From assembly GCF_001556865.1 (NCBI RefSeq), contig NZ_LSJY01000169.1, positions 1 to 64,000 on the forward strand: a DNA stretch of 64,000 nucleotides, in the 5' to 3' direction. Positions 1-9,090 of the stretch are shown here, piece by piece. Numbering within the stretch: position 1 is the stretch's first letter; every line of letters begins with the position of its first letter. The translations under genes and the position numbers were made by a program. Source of the stretch: Sphingobium sp. CCH11-B1 (GTDB lineage Bacteria; Pseudomonadota; Alphaproteobacteria; Sphingomonadales; Sphingomonadaceae). The notes under the pieces are model-generated. The model was not told the DNA's origin. It did not search any database and saw only the letters and a list, made by a program, of their open reading frames with translations.

Positions 1-782
1 ATGCCCTTCAGCTGCTCAAGGCGAACCGCTTTCTCTCGGCATGGGAAGGTAGACTCCTCATGGAGCACAACTTCAGCGCGGTCCCGCTCGATGTCCTTGA
101 TCTGATCGTTGAGCAACGCGAGCCGTTCGAAACAGCGCTCAATTTGTCGACGAAGGTTTGGTGGCAAAGGCCGCCCATCGCCGGTGCGCATGTCGTCGAG
201 CTGTTTTGACCAGTCACCGCCCTTGATGGCTTTGACAGATCGTATGCCCTGTAATGCAAGTAGCCCCCTGATCCGAGAGATAATTCGGGTGCGCTCGTGC
301 ACGAGATCGCCGCGCTCTCGCATTACTCTGCGCGCGTCCTCCTCCTCGGGGGAGGGCACGTCCACGACACGGCACACGCTTTTGTCGCCAGCGAGATAGG
401 CTTTGAGGATTCCGATCATTGCTTCGGCGTCGATCCGGTCGGTTTTTGCGCGCCTGCCTCGCCGCGACACGAGGAAGCTGGCGGGATCCAGCACATATGT
501 ATCGATATCGTTCGACCGCAGTAGCCTTGCGAGCCAGAAGCCATCATATCCAATCTCGAAGCACAGGCGAATGGCGGCAGGTTCACCGATACGATCAGCG
601 GCCTTGCACTCAAGATTGCGAAGGTGACTGATCAGTGCCGCGCTGTTCCCGGCAGGAATTGTCCGTAGCGAAGGCTTCGCGGCTCCTGGCGAGAGCGAAG
701 CAACAAGCCAGTTGCGCTTGCTGAGCTCAACGCTGACAATGACAGAAGTCTTGGGGCAGTAATCTGACGACGAGTTCTCCAT
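1..782 (-). mobile_element. IS110-family transposase, C-terminus cut by window edge
   Basis: Reading the minus strand from the ATG at 782 gives an open frame of about 260 codons that runs off the left edge. It opens with a DEDD/RuvC-like N-terminal domain (ELSKRNWLVASLSPG) and contains the RAKTDRIDAEAM motif that is a hallmark of IS110-type transposases, followed by a helical region typical of the linker before the Transposase_20 domain. These enzymes catalyse recombination with a RuvC-like nuclease domain plus a catalytic serine in the C-terminal domain, which is outside the window. No terminal inverted repeats can be seen, as is usual for this family. The element lies head-to-head with the gene at 802. 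Whether the copy is intact cannot be judged. Confidence 0.85.
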
Positions 783-801
783 TTAGCGTTCTCCGTGGGG
801 T

Positions 802-1470
802 TTGACGGAACAACGGCATAGCCGATCCGGCCTGCATAGGATCTATTATGTCCAGGGTTCCTTCTCGTTCACCTGCACCGCGGCGGAGAGCGCGCTTATC
901 GAGGAAGCGTGGCAACATGCCGCTGATCTCGGTGACAAGGCGGCGCCAGGCGAACCCACCGCCGAGTTTCTCGCGTCCTTTCCGCCGACTGACCTCGGCA
1001 ATCCGTTCAACGGCCTGCTCGAGATATTCGACGATCCGAACTTTCCCATATTCGGCGCGGACATCGAGATCAGCGGCGCGGAGACATGTCTGGTATCGAT
1101 CTTTGGCGATACGGATTTCCAGCCGGACGCGATTGCGCGCCTGGTTCAACGCTGCTGCCCGCTGACTCTATCTGAAGCCCCAATTGGGTTTGAATGGAGC
1201 TATAGCTGTTCGCGCTCGCGCGCCGACGGCATCGGTGGTGGATGGTGCGCCATCTTCGTCGATGGAATTGAATATGGCGCCACGAGCGAAGGGCTATCGA
1301 GGGCGCTCCGCCCCGCCACTCATCGCGATCCCTGGATCGAAGATCCGGTCCATCCCCTGTCCGACTGGAAAGACGAAGTGGCCAATGACGATACCCGTCT
1401 GGGCTATTTCGACTGGGTCACCGCCCGACATGCTGCCGAGCCGGCTGACATGCGTCCTGCCAACTCCTGA
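802..1470 (+). CDS. conserved hypothetical protein, probably 5'-truncated by the IS element
   Basis: The open frame gives about 222 residues from a weak TTG start at 802. The convincing part begins near 838 (RIYYVQGSFSFTCTAAESAL) and no ATG or GTG with a ribosome site precedes it. The IS110-type transposase starts only 20 bases away on the other strand, so the first residues may be replaced by element sequence. The protein is acidic, soluble, without membrane segments, and has a WCAIFVDGIEYG segment. I do not recognise a family. It is followed 103 bases later by another unrecognised gene on the same strand. Confidence 0.6.
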   Translation: MTEQRHSRSGLHRIYYVQGSFSFTCTAAESALIEEAWQHAADLGDKAAPGEPTAEFLASFPPTDLGNPFNGLLEIFDDPNFPIFGADIEISGAETCLVSIFGDTDFQPDAIARLVQRCCPLTLSEAPIGFEWSYSCSRSRADGIGGGWCAIFVDGIEYGATSEGLSRALRPATHRDPWIEDPVHPLSDWKDEVANDDTRLGYFDWVTARHAAEPADMRPANS

Positions 1471-1573
1471 TCGCCGGATCCCGATCAAACCCCGTCCGCA
1501 GGCCTCTAACATCGCCTTCAGCGAACAATCGCTGTCTCGCCCCACCATTCCGCAACCCGCAAGGATATTATCG

Positions 1574-2269
1574 ATGACCGACGCCCCCGCGCCGGGCGTG
1601 CCCGCGCGCCTGTACAGCCAGACCAGCCATGACGAACGTGGTAACTTCCATTATGAAGGCGATCTCTATCGCGTCGGCGAAGCACTGGCTTCACTCGCCT
1701 CGCGGATCGAAAGCCATCTTGCACAAGATTTCGCCGAAGCGACGTTTACCATCCGCACGGAAAAGTTCTCCGGGGGGCGCAAGATCATCGCGGAGGTCCT
1801 CGATACACCGGCCGATCTCACTGGCCGCGATGCGCAGAACGCCTTCATCGTCGAGGTCCGTGATCAGATGGAAAGGTTCGGGTTCACGCGCACCAATCCG
1901 TTGCAGGATTTCTGGTCGTGCAGCTTCTATTGCGAGGTCCGCATCGGCCAGGCCTATTGGGCGGCGCTCGCCAGACACCGAGGCATACGCAACCCTGTCG
2001 ACATGGTTCTGTCTCTGGGGGCGTTCAAGAAGCGCGTCAAAGCGGGCGACCGACTGAAACTGGTCGATGCCCCGGCCGGCCATCGCCTGATCGGCACGAT
2101 CCGTGAGATCACCAAGGTGCGATCCGGCGACCTGATCCTCGACGGCCGTTCCTACCTGTCCTTTCCGCGTGCATCCGCCTTTGCTTGCGACGGGCGCCTG
2201 GTCAGGATCGCTATCGGTTCGGAATATAGCCCCGATGACCACCTGCTATACGAATGGCAAGCTGTCTGA
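1574..2269 (+). CDS. hypothetical protein
   Basis: A 231-residue protein. The ATG at 1574 was chosen because an AAGGA ribosome site (1560-1564) precedes it; the frame is open further upstream but those codons overlap the previous gene. The sequence is a mixed alpha/beta soluble protein (MTDAPAPGVPARLYSQTSHD at the N-terminus, DGRLVRIAIGSEYSPDDHL near the end). No catalytic motif, signal peptide or membrane helix is visible. It converges with the helicase gene at 2390-5977. Function unknown. Confidence 0.7.
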   Translation: MTDAPAPGVPARLYSQTSHDERGNFHYEGDLYRVGEALASLASRIESHLAQDFAEATFTIRTEKFSGGRKIIAEVLDTPADLTGRDAQNAFIVEVRDQMERFGFTRTNPLQDFWSCSFYCEVRIGQAYWAALARHRGIRNPVDMVLSLGAFKKRVKAGDRLKLVDAPAGHRLIGTIREITKVRSGDLILDGRSYLSFPRASAFACDGRLVRIAIGSEYSPDDHLLYEWQAV

Positions 2270-2389
2270 CCGGCTTGGAGCGACCGCCTGGAATCGCGGC
2301 CTGCGCATCGTCCTCGTCGGGCGCATACCGTTACAAGTCCGCGCAAAGAAGCGTGCGGCAAACCGCCAACCGACGGTGTAAACCGAGCG

Positions 2390-5300
2390 TCAGGGTCGCT
2401 CGCGCGGCAGGGCTGCGAGTTCCCGGGCATGACCCACGCCGGACCAGGCGCCATGAGACCCGACGACATAAAGATGCTGCTTGGCTCGCGAAGCGGCGAC
2501 ATTGAGGATATTCGGTGTGCCAGCCGCCCAGTTGCGCGCGCCATTTTGTGAGGCCTTCGGCGCGCCCAGAACCAGAATGACCGCCTCCGCCTCCCGTCCC
2601 TGAACCGTATGAATGGTCCCGATCCGGTCGTTGGACCATTCCCGGATGTTGACCCCGGCCGCGGCGAACATCGCCCTCTCTTTCTCCAAACGGCGACGCA
2701 TCTCCTGGGCCACAATGCGGAAAGGGGTGATGACGAACAGGTCCGGGCAGGTGATGCCGGCGTCGATGATACGCCGAATGAGCGAGATGACCTGCTCGCC
2801 TTCGTCGGGAGACCATTTGGAGTCCGCCTCGCCGTCGATGTCGACCCATCGGGAAGGACCCAGCGCCCGGCCGATCGCACTCTGGCGAGGGCCCGGCGCA
2901 TGGACCATCTGGCCGTCATAGGCGATCCTGTTGGAGATGCCGAACATCGGTTCCTGGCAACGGCGGTGAACGAGCAGCGGAATACCAACCCGGCGGGAGC
3001 CCTGGTCCGAACGGAATGCAGCCTGATAGGGGGATGCCCGATCCGCGAGCGTCTGGGCGGACGCTTCCGGGGCCGCCCAGATTGGCTTGTCGACCCGGAA
3101 GTGTCGGCAAATCTCGGCATTCAGGCGCTCGGGCAAGGCCACGACGGGCGGTATCTGCAACGGATCTCCGACCATGATCGCGCGGCGTGCGCGCAGGATC
3201 GCGCCGACGGCCGCCTGGGGCAGCGCCTGTCCCGCTTCGTCTATCAACAGCCAGCCTATGCTGCCGACCGGCAGGTCGCCCAGCATGCGCTCGACCGAGG
3301 CGAAAGTCGTGGAAATGACCGGTACGACCAGGAACAGGGTCGACCATAGGTCCCTAAGCAGCGCCTTTTTCGCCGGATCCTGGGGCGCTCCCCTGGAAAA
3401 GAAGTCCATCAGGACGCTGAGATTGTGCAGCATCTTTTGCGCCGAGGCGTCGATGAAGGCCTTGTGCACGTCCAGTGCGGCGATGAAGAGGTCTTCGCGG
3501 AGACGGTGGACGGCGTCGTTGATCCAGGGCGCCTCAAGGTTCGACGCCTCATGGCCTCGTGCGAAGAAGGCGTCGTCGATGATGCGGTCGCCCAATTCAG
3601 GACGATGGCGGTCGATCTCGCTTGCCAATTGCGTCGCCACCGCCCGCGGCGCGGCGAGCCTTGTTTCGCGTCCGGCGATATCCTGATCCAGAGCGGCAAG
3701 GGCGGCGTCAGCCTCAGCGAACGCACGTTCGACGGCGCGTAGGGCTGTCCGGGCTTGCGCCTGGGCCGCGACCAGAGGTGCCTGGGTGGAGGTCCAGGCC
3801 GCCCATCGGGCCGTGCGGAACAAGCGTGAGAAGAAGACGGGCCGTTCGGTGCGATGTGCCGCAATCGCGGCGCTCCGCTCGCCATGGACGCGCGCGGCGT
3901 TCTCAACGTCGATCTGCCGATTGGCGCGGTCGGCCTCAAGGTCCGGACGACGCGAGCGCGTCTGCGCGAGTTCCGCTTCGTCCCTCGCGATCGCCTTTCG
4001 GGTTTCCGCCAGCCGAACGCAGAGAATCCGGACGGCTTCCAGCGCCGCCAATCGCCCGTCTACCGTCTGTTTGAGTGTGAGCAGGCGGTCGCGCGCCTTG
4101 TACCAGTTTCTCAAGGCGAATGCGGGCGAGGGCGGCTGCTCGGCGAGCACAACCGGCGGGGTGCGGCGCTCGATGATCTTGCCGGTCTCGGGATCCTTGA
4201 TCTCCTGAACGACCGGGTCCCCCTTGGCGGCCTTGAGATAGGTGCGAAACCCCCAGTCCTCATGCCACCAGAAGCTCTGCTGAAAGGCAGCGCGGTTGCG
4301 CGCGTTGCCCAGCACGGCCGCGATCAGGCCCCAGGTGTCAGCGGGCTCCATCGGAACGGCGGGACCATCGTCGTCCTCGGTCGACGCACGGGGGCTGTAG
4401 ACGAGGTCGCTGATGGACTTGAAATAGCTTATGTCGTCGGTCGAACGGCCAACGGCCTTGGCTGCCGGAAGCTCACGACTGACATTCTCCACCGCCTTGT
4501 TGTTGCTGGAGGCGACCAGCATTTCATGTCCCTTGAGCGACGGGTCCAGCACATAGAGATGAAAGAAGGCTTTGGGACCGAACGCCTGTCGCTCTCCTGA
4601 AGGCGTAAAGGCCTTTGCAGGGTCGTCGAACGACGCCATCGCCATCGCGCGATCGAGTACGGTTGCGGCAACGATGTCGCGAAGCAGGGTGGTCTTCCCG
4701 GTTCCAGGAGGACCATTAACGGCGATCACGCCTCCGCCGTCGGCCAGTGCCGAACGGGCGAGATTGACAGCGGCCTGCTGCAGCAGGACCAGGGGATGCC
4801 CACCAGGGCTCGGCCAGCGCGCCGCGGGCGTCCTGGCCGGTGCCACGGCCGCTTCGAGCGCGTCGGTGTCCGAGAACAGGTCGATCGTCCTGCTGGGCGC
4901 ATCCATACCCAGATACTGACGAAGGCCGCCGGGTAGCTCTCCCTTCGCGCACAGATCGACCGCCTTCGAAAGGTCGCCCATGAAAAAGGAATTGAGTAGC
5001 GAGACTTCGGGCGGATTTCTCGCTTTGAAATAGTGGAACACCCGCAAGGCAAAGCTCGGCGGCTCTACGAGAACAGCGGGAAGGCCGAACTGGGCAACGA
5101 GCCAGCGGTGCGCCTGGTCGATCGTCGCGAGATCCAAAGGGACCGGGTTTCCGGCATCGTCTGTTCGGCGCAGGATATTCTCGAGCGCCCCGATGATCCG
5201 CGGCTCGATGCGAGGCCATGCACCGAGCGCGCCCAGCTTCAGCTTGAGCGCCAAGGGAAGCGCCCAGGCGAAGCTTGAGACCGAGATGCTGTTGTCCTCA

Positions 5301-5977
5301 AGGAGGACGCCGTTCTTGTCAACCAGGACCGCGCCGATCGCGGCCTTCTCCCGCTGCCGCGTGCTCCGCTCTTCATCTGCGCCGAAGGCCTTGACCAGAT
5401 CTTCGGTCGCACGATCCATCGGGATCGCGCCGAGGATCACCTGATAATAGAGCTGCCGCTTGGGGCGCGACCGTTCACCCTTGCCCCAAGGAACCTGCCC
5501 TCGCGAGAGATCGGCGACACAGCTGCGATCGCCGGAAGCAAGGTCTTCAGGCCTTCTATAGGTCTGGGGCGACAGTGCTTCCAAAGCGGTCCAGGCTGCG
5601 AGCATGCCGGCTGCCATATTGTCATGGTCCGGCGTTGCGACAGAAGGCAAATCGCCAAACGCCAGAATGGGCGGCAAAGATGCAATAGAGGATGGCGCTG
5701 CTTTGCCAGCGAACGGGTCAGGGGCCGTGCTCGGCTGGCGCGAAGATCGCGCCTCGGAGCGCTCGGGTGCTTTGCCAGGTGGCGCTTTGCTCGCCGGCTC
5801 CGTCGCAAGGGCGTTTGCAATGCCGGCGCGCAAGCGCGCTGCCCGATCCGTCGTACGAAAACTCAGCTCATGGTCAAGAAGACGAAGGATCTCCGGGTCC
5901 GACTGAGAGGTCCGGAAAATAGTCTCGAGTTGCGCGATCGAATTTTGAAAATGGGGGCGAGCCTTTTCTGCACTCAA
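2390..5977 (-). CDS. large UPF1-like superfamily 1 helicase / AAA_11-AAA_12 ATPase
   Basis: A 1195-residue protein with SF1 helicase motifs: Walker A GPPGTGKTT near residue 421, Walker B LLIDEAGQALP near 912, motif III MVGDPLQIPPV near 932, motif V HTVQGREAEAV near 1122 and motif VI NVAASRAKQHLYVVG near 1160. Between motifs I and II sits a long charged coiled-coil insertion (about 650-810, rich in E, R, A), and roughly 400 residues precede Walker A. The layout matches UPF1/DNA2-type translocases acting on DNA or RNA. It stands alone on the minus strand, with convergent genes to its left. Proteins of this build occur in mobile elements and some defence loci, but I see no nuclease partner, so a defence role is only a guess. 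Confidence 0.85.
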   Translation of the reverse strand: MSAEKARPHFQNSIAQLETIFRTSQSDPEILRLLDHELSFRTTDRAARLRAGIANALATEPASKAPPGKAPERSEARSSRQPSTAPDPFAGKAAPSSIASLPPILAFGDLPSVATPDHDNMAAGMLAAWTALEALSPQTYRRPEDLASGDRSCVADLSRGQVPWGKGERSRPKRQLYYQVILGAIPMDRATEDLVKAFGADEERSTRQREKAAIGAVLVDKNGVLLEDNSISVSSFAWALPLALKLKLGALGAWPRIEPRIIGALENILRRTDDAGNPVPLDLATIDQAHRWLVAQFGLPAVLVEPPSFALRVFHYFKARNPPEVSLLNSFFMGDLSKAVDLCAKGELPGGLRQYLGMDAPSRTIDLFSDTDALEAAVAPARTPAARWPSPGGHPLVLLQQAAVNLARSALADGGGVIAVNGPPGTGKTTLLRDIVAATVLDRAMAMASFDDPAKAFTPSGERQAFGPKAFFHLYVLDPSLKGHEMLVASSNNKAVENVSRELPAAKAVGRSTDDISYFKSISDLVYSPRASTEDDDGPAVPMEPADTWGLIAAVLGNARNRAAFQQSFWWHEDWGFRTYLKAAKGDPVVQEIKDPETGKIIERRTPPVVLAEQPPSPAFALRNWYKARDRLLTLKQTVDGRLAALEAVRILCVRLAETRKAIARDEAELAQTRSRRPDLEADRANRQIDVENAARVHGERSAAIAAHRTERPVFFSRLFRTARWAAWTSTQAPLVAAQAQARTALRAVERAFAEADAALAALDQDIAGRETRLAAPRAVATQLASEIDRHRPELGDRIIDDAFFARGHEASNLEAPWINDAVHRLREDLFIAALDVHKAFIDASAQKMLHNLSVLMDFFSRGAPQDPAKKALLRDLWSTLFLVVPVISTTFASVERMLGDLPVGSIGWLLIDEAGQALPQAAVGAILRARRAIMVGDPLQIPPVVALPERLNAEICRHFRVDKPIWAAPEASAQTLADRASPYQAAFRSDQGSRRVGIPLLVHRRCQEPMFGISNRIAYDGQMVHAPGPRQSAIGRALGPSRWVDIDGEADSKWSPDEGEQVISLIRRIIDAGITCPDLFVITPFRIVAQEMRRRLEKERAMFAAAGVNIREWSNDRIGTIHTVQGREAEAVILVLGAPKASQNGARNWAAGTPNILNVAASRAKQHLYVVGSHGAWSGVGHARELAALPRERP

Positions 5978-6279
5978 ACTTCAGTCCCCTTGATGATCCA
6001 TTGCAGAAATCCGCCCTATGTCGTTCGACCCGGCGGGCGACCGCAAGTCAATATGGTACCGAAGGGATCAGGAGGATCCGATTTGAGTCTTCGCCGCCTG
6101 GGTTATCGACAGCCATCGGCACAGGACGCAGGTTGGAAACCGGGCTCTGGATCGCCGCACGGCTAAGTGCCGAAACCCATTTCTGGGATGAAGCCGATCA
6201 GATCGCACGCCTGAACACTGAGGACGTCTATGCCGTTTTGCAGGGCGAAGCGGGGTAAATGTTGTCGGTCATCCACCAG
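5978..6279. other. 302-base gap, with a possible C-terminal gene remnant
   Basis: This stretch separates the helicase start from the PIN toxin gene. On the plus strand a frame ending at 6258 reads a plausible protein tail from about 6130 (LETGLWIAARLSAETHFWDE and on to LQGEAG), but no ribosome site or start supports a full gene; it may be the 3' end of a decayed gene. The region just upstream of 5977 should hold the helicase promoter; none is obvious. Confidence 0.3.
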
Positions 6280-6807
6280 TCAGTACAGGATGACGCCCGT
6301 TCCGGGCACGAGTTGATCCATAAAATCAAAATCGCGTCGGTTACCGGTCAGCAAATCACAGCCCATCGCAGCGGCCTGAAGAAACAGCACAGCATCGTTC
6401 AGCAGCGCGATCGAATGGGCCTGGCCTGACAGGCGCGTTACCAATCCTGCCAACATGCCCGCCTCGGCGAACACCCGCGAGGAAGGTACGGTCAGACGAT
6501 GTTCGGGAATATCATCGATTGTCCGTCCCAGCGTCTTGAGAACCGAAGCCGTGCGCTTGTCCGCCGGATCGAGCGCGCCCATCAGATGGGTCATTTCGCC
6601 CAGCGCTACACAGGAGTGATTAACGATCCGGTTTTCCAGCAACCGATCCGCTTGCGCAGGCGTCTTGCCCTGAAGCACATCGATATAGACGCAGGTGTCG
6701 AGCAGAAGCTCTCGGCCTACGACAGTTGCTTTATGAACAAGCGGCAGTTCCTCTTCGCGCCGCCGGGCCAGCTTTGCTGCCGATCGCTGCGGCTTGATCC
6801 GGCGCAG
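6280..6807 (-). CDS. PIN-domain toxin (type II TA), start codon unclear
   Basis: The frame encodes a PIN-type ribonuclease: the first acidic strand LLLDTCVYIDVL, the central ALGEMTHL, and the late acids LNDAVLFLQAAAMGCDLLTG and GNRRDFDFMD. PIN toxins cleave RNA using Mg2+ bound by these acids. The first ATG/GTG/TTG-type start after the upstream stop is the GTG at 6678, but it lies beyond the first catalytic Asp, so translation must begin earlier. The frame is open back to about 6840 with a conserved-looking Arg/Lys-rich N-terminus (SLRRIKPQRSAAKLARRREE). No standard start codon lies there; the CTG at 6807 is used as a placeholder. Either a non-standard start coupled to the antitoxin stop is used, or the gene has lost its start. 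Confidence 0.65.
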   Translation of the reverse strand: MRRIKPQRSAAKLARRREEELPLVHKATVVGRELLLDTCVYIDVLQGKTPAQADRLLENRIVNHSCVALGEMTHLMGALDPADKRTASVLKTLGRTIDDIPEHRLTVPSSRVFAEAGMLAGLVTRLSGQAHSIALLNDAVLFLQAAAMGCDLLTGNRRDFDFMDQLVPGTGVILY

Positions 6808-6820
6808 CGACGCTTTGCGA

Positions 6821-7093
6821 TCAAATCCTAAGCGCGATATCTGCCGGGACCGAGCCCTTCCGGCTCACCAGCCTGGCCCCGAAATCATCTTCCAGCGCCA
6901 CTTTGGCGAGCGCATATTCGACGAGATCGGTGGTAGAGGCGATGCCGCTGCGCATCTTGGCACGATCGATGAGTTCGCGCGGGACCCGGGCGCCGACCGC
7001 GCTGTTCGTGCCCGAAAGCAAGCCTGCCGCCTTCGCGGCAGCCACGACTGCTTCATGTCGCTGGGACAGATGATCTTCGTGTCTCGTCGCCAT
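6821..7093 (-). CDS. antitoxin paired with PIN toxin
   Basis: A 90-residue basic protein directly upstream of the PIN gene, whose reading frame it overlaps or abuts. The middle (VGARVPRELIDRAKMRSGIA, then STTDLVEYALAKVALEDDFG) looks like a ribbon-helix-helix DNA-binding unit followed by an acidic toxin-neutralising tail, the usual antitoxin layout. The ATG at 7093 is preceded on the minus strand by AAAGGAG at good spacing. The 79-base gap upstream (7094-7172) is AT-rich and probably holds the autoregulated promoter. Confidence 0.75.
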   Translation of the reverse strand: MATRHEDHLSQRHEAVVAAAKAAGLLSGTNSAVGARVPRELIDRAKMRSGIASTTDLVEYALAKVALEDDFGARLVSRKGSVPADIALRI

Positions 7094-7172
7094 CGGGAAA
7101 CTCCTTTGCGTTAAACAGATACGCCAATTTGTAAAATATGCAAGATGTGATCGGGACAGGCGCCGGCTAAGC

Positions 7173-8903
7173 TCACACTTGCGGAGCGCGCCAGAGAGCT
7201 TGGTAGGAGGCGCATCGCTGCATCAATTCACCATGCGTTCCGCTGCAAACCAGTCGCCCGCTGCGCATGAAGAGAACCTGATCGGCGGCCTTCGCTGTGG
7301 CGAGGCGATGGGTGATCATGATCAACGTCGTCGCGCTCCTGGCCCGGCTCCGCAATCTCGTAATCACACTCGCCTCACTGGACGGATCGAGCGCGGACGT
7401 GCTTTCATCGAGGATAAGGACCGGCACTTCCACCCCCGTCAGCCGGGCAAGCTCCAGCTTCTGTATCTGGCCTCCCGACAGACGCTCGCCTTGTTCCCCA
7501 AGTTCCATCTCGAAGTCGATCGGTCTCCCCGGCTCGTAGAAACGCCAAACGTGAAGCAGTTCCCCGACCTCTCTGATCGACTGGTTCGCCGGGGGATAGA
7601 GGATGTTCTCCCGCAATGATCGGTTGAACAGGCCGATGAACTGCGGTGCATAGAGAATATAACGGTGGCGCTCCCCCCACGGGATCATCGCGATATCGAC
7701 CCCTGCAATCTCGACTTTCCCCGAGCCAGGCGTGAGCACGCCGGCCAGCATCTGTGCAAGGGTAGATTTGCCTGAGCCGTTCGGGCCAACGATCGCGACG
7801 AAGCGGCCCGCCGGGATAAAAAGCGAAATGCCGATAATACCCGGCATGTTGTCGCCGTAGCAGAAGCTGACGTCTTCGACCGTCAGATCCGCAGCACCTG
7901 TGGGACCGGGCTGCGGGGTGCTCGGCACGACACTGGCGTTCGTGAATGCCAGGACGTCGCGGATGTTGGCGATTGCGACACCAGCCTGCGCGAGGATATA
8001 ACCCAGCGCGCTCAGCGGAACCGTCAGCCTAAAAGCATAGGTCTGCAACAGGACGAAGTCGCCTGCGGTCATGCGTCCCTTGCCCACATCAAGGCCGGCA
8101 AGCATCAACAGCGCCACAAGTCCGACGCCGACACTGCAGAACTGCAGCGCCGCCATGAGGGTCAGCGAACGGTACATGCCAGCGGTGGCCTGTCGTTTCG
8201 CCCTCAATATATCGCCGGCATAACGCAGTTCACGATTCAGAGCGCCGTTGAGCACCACGCGGCGGGCATTGCGGACGATGTCACCGATCGTGCGGGACAC
8301 ATGCGATGCCGCCGCATTGGTCGCGTCCGCGTGCGCGCGGTGGCGTCTGGCCCCGATCCAGGTCGCCCCGACGAATCCCAGAAGCGTAAGCGTCAGTACC
8401 AGCACATAACGAGGCTGGATCAGGCTGGCGATCACCGCAAGACTGGCGATAGCCTGCAGCAAGACCGGCCCGAGCCGCCAGATCAATCCTTCCACGACCA
8501 GCGTCAGGCTATAGGGCAGCCGCTCCAGCATGCCGGGTAGCCGCCCGCTCTGACTGTCCCGCGCCGCCGTGATCTCCGGCAAGGCGGCGGCAAGCGCCCG
8601 AGTCGTGAAGTGCCGGGTCAGCGCCTCGACCATTTCCGCGGTGCAGGCGAGCCTGGCCGTTTCGACGATGGAAGCACCGGCCCAGCATCCCACGAACAGC
8701 AGGATGGTGAGGAGCAACTGCAGGGGCGATCCCGTCGGTCCGTCCAGCGCGTCGATCAACAGCTTCAGCGCATAGGGGCCTACGACGCCCATCACGATCA
8801 CGACGGCTTCCAGGCCGGACGCCTGTACCATGCTTCGCCTTGCACCCAGGCCCGCAGACAGCATCAGCCGTGTCAGCCGGGTCAATATTCCGAACGTCGT
8901 CAC
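7173..8903 (-). CDS. ABC exporter, fused permease-ATPase half-transporter
   Basis: A 576-residue half-transporter. The first ~320 residues carry six hydrophobic segments of a type-1 exporter permease; the C-terminal ATPase has Walker A GPNGSGKS near residue 373, the LSGGQ signature near 478, Walker B VLILDESTSALD near 500 and the switch histidine in MITHRLA. It should act in the inner membrane as a homodimer. The GTG start at 8903 follows GGAGG at 11 bases. The cargo is unknown: there is no peptidase domain, adaptor protein or precursor peptide beside it. It lies upstream of, and in the same direction as, the TA pair. Confidence 0.88.
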   Translation of the reverse strand: MTTFGILTRLTRLMLSAGLGARRSMVQASGLEAVVIVMGVVGPYALKLLIDALDGPTGSPLQLLLTILLFVGCWAGASIVETARLACTAEMVEALTRHFTTRALAAALPEITAARDSQSGRLPGMLERLPYSLTLVVEGLIWRLGPVLLQAIASLAVIASLIQPRYVLVLTLTLLGFVGATWIGARRHRAHADATNAAASHVSRTIGDIVRNARRVVLNGALNRELRYAGDILRAKRQATAGMYRSLTLMAALQFCSVGVGLVALLMLAGLDVGKGRMTAGDFVLLQTYAFRLTVPLSALGYILAQAGVAIANIRDVLAFTNASVVPSTPQPGPTGAADLTVEDVSFCYGDNMPGIIGISLFIPAGRFVAIVGPNGSGKSTLAQMLAGVLTPGSGKVEIAGVDIAMIPWGERHRYILYAPQFIGLFNRSLRENILYPPANQSIREVGELLHVWRFYEPGRPIDFEMELGEQGERLSGGQIQKLELARLTGVEVPVLILDESTSALDPSSEASVITRLRSRARSATTLIMITHRLATAKAADQVLFMRSGRLVCSGTHGELMQRCASYQALWRAPQV

Positions 8904-9090
8904 TAGTTAGGCCTCCTGGCGATCGATGGATGAGCCAGAAGGAGGATTGGAACGCGGCCGCTATCTTAGCGCCAAATCAGGTCATTGCGAAGGCAGGATC
9001 CCAAGATGTCGGAAAGGGAAGGGAGGGGCAGGAATGTGACGGGAAACGTGGATCGGCCCGTTGCCCCTCTAGCTCCAGGAGATGGTTCCC

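Noticed and set aside
1184..1573. Upstream extension of the gene at 1574
   Set aside because: It overlaps a better supported gene in another frame and lacks a ribosome site; AAGGA before 1574 marks the start.
7173..8903. Lasso-peptide or bacteriocin exporter
   Set aside because: No precursor peptide, maturation enzyme or peptidase domain is found beside the transporter.
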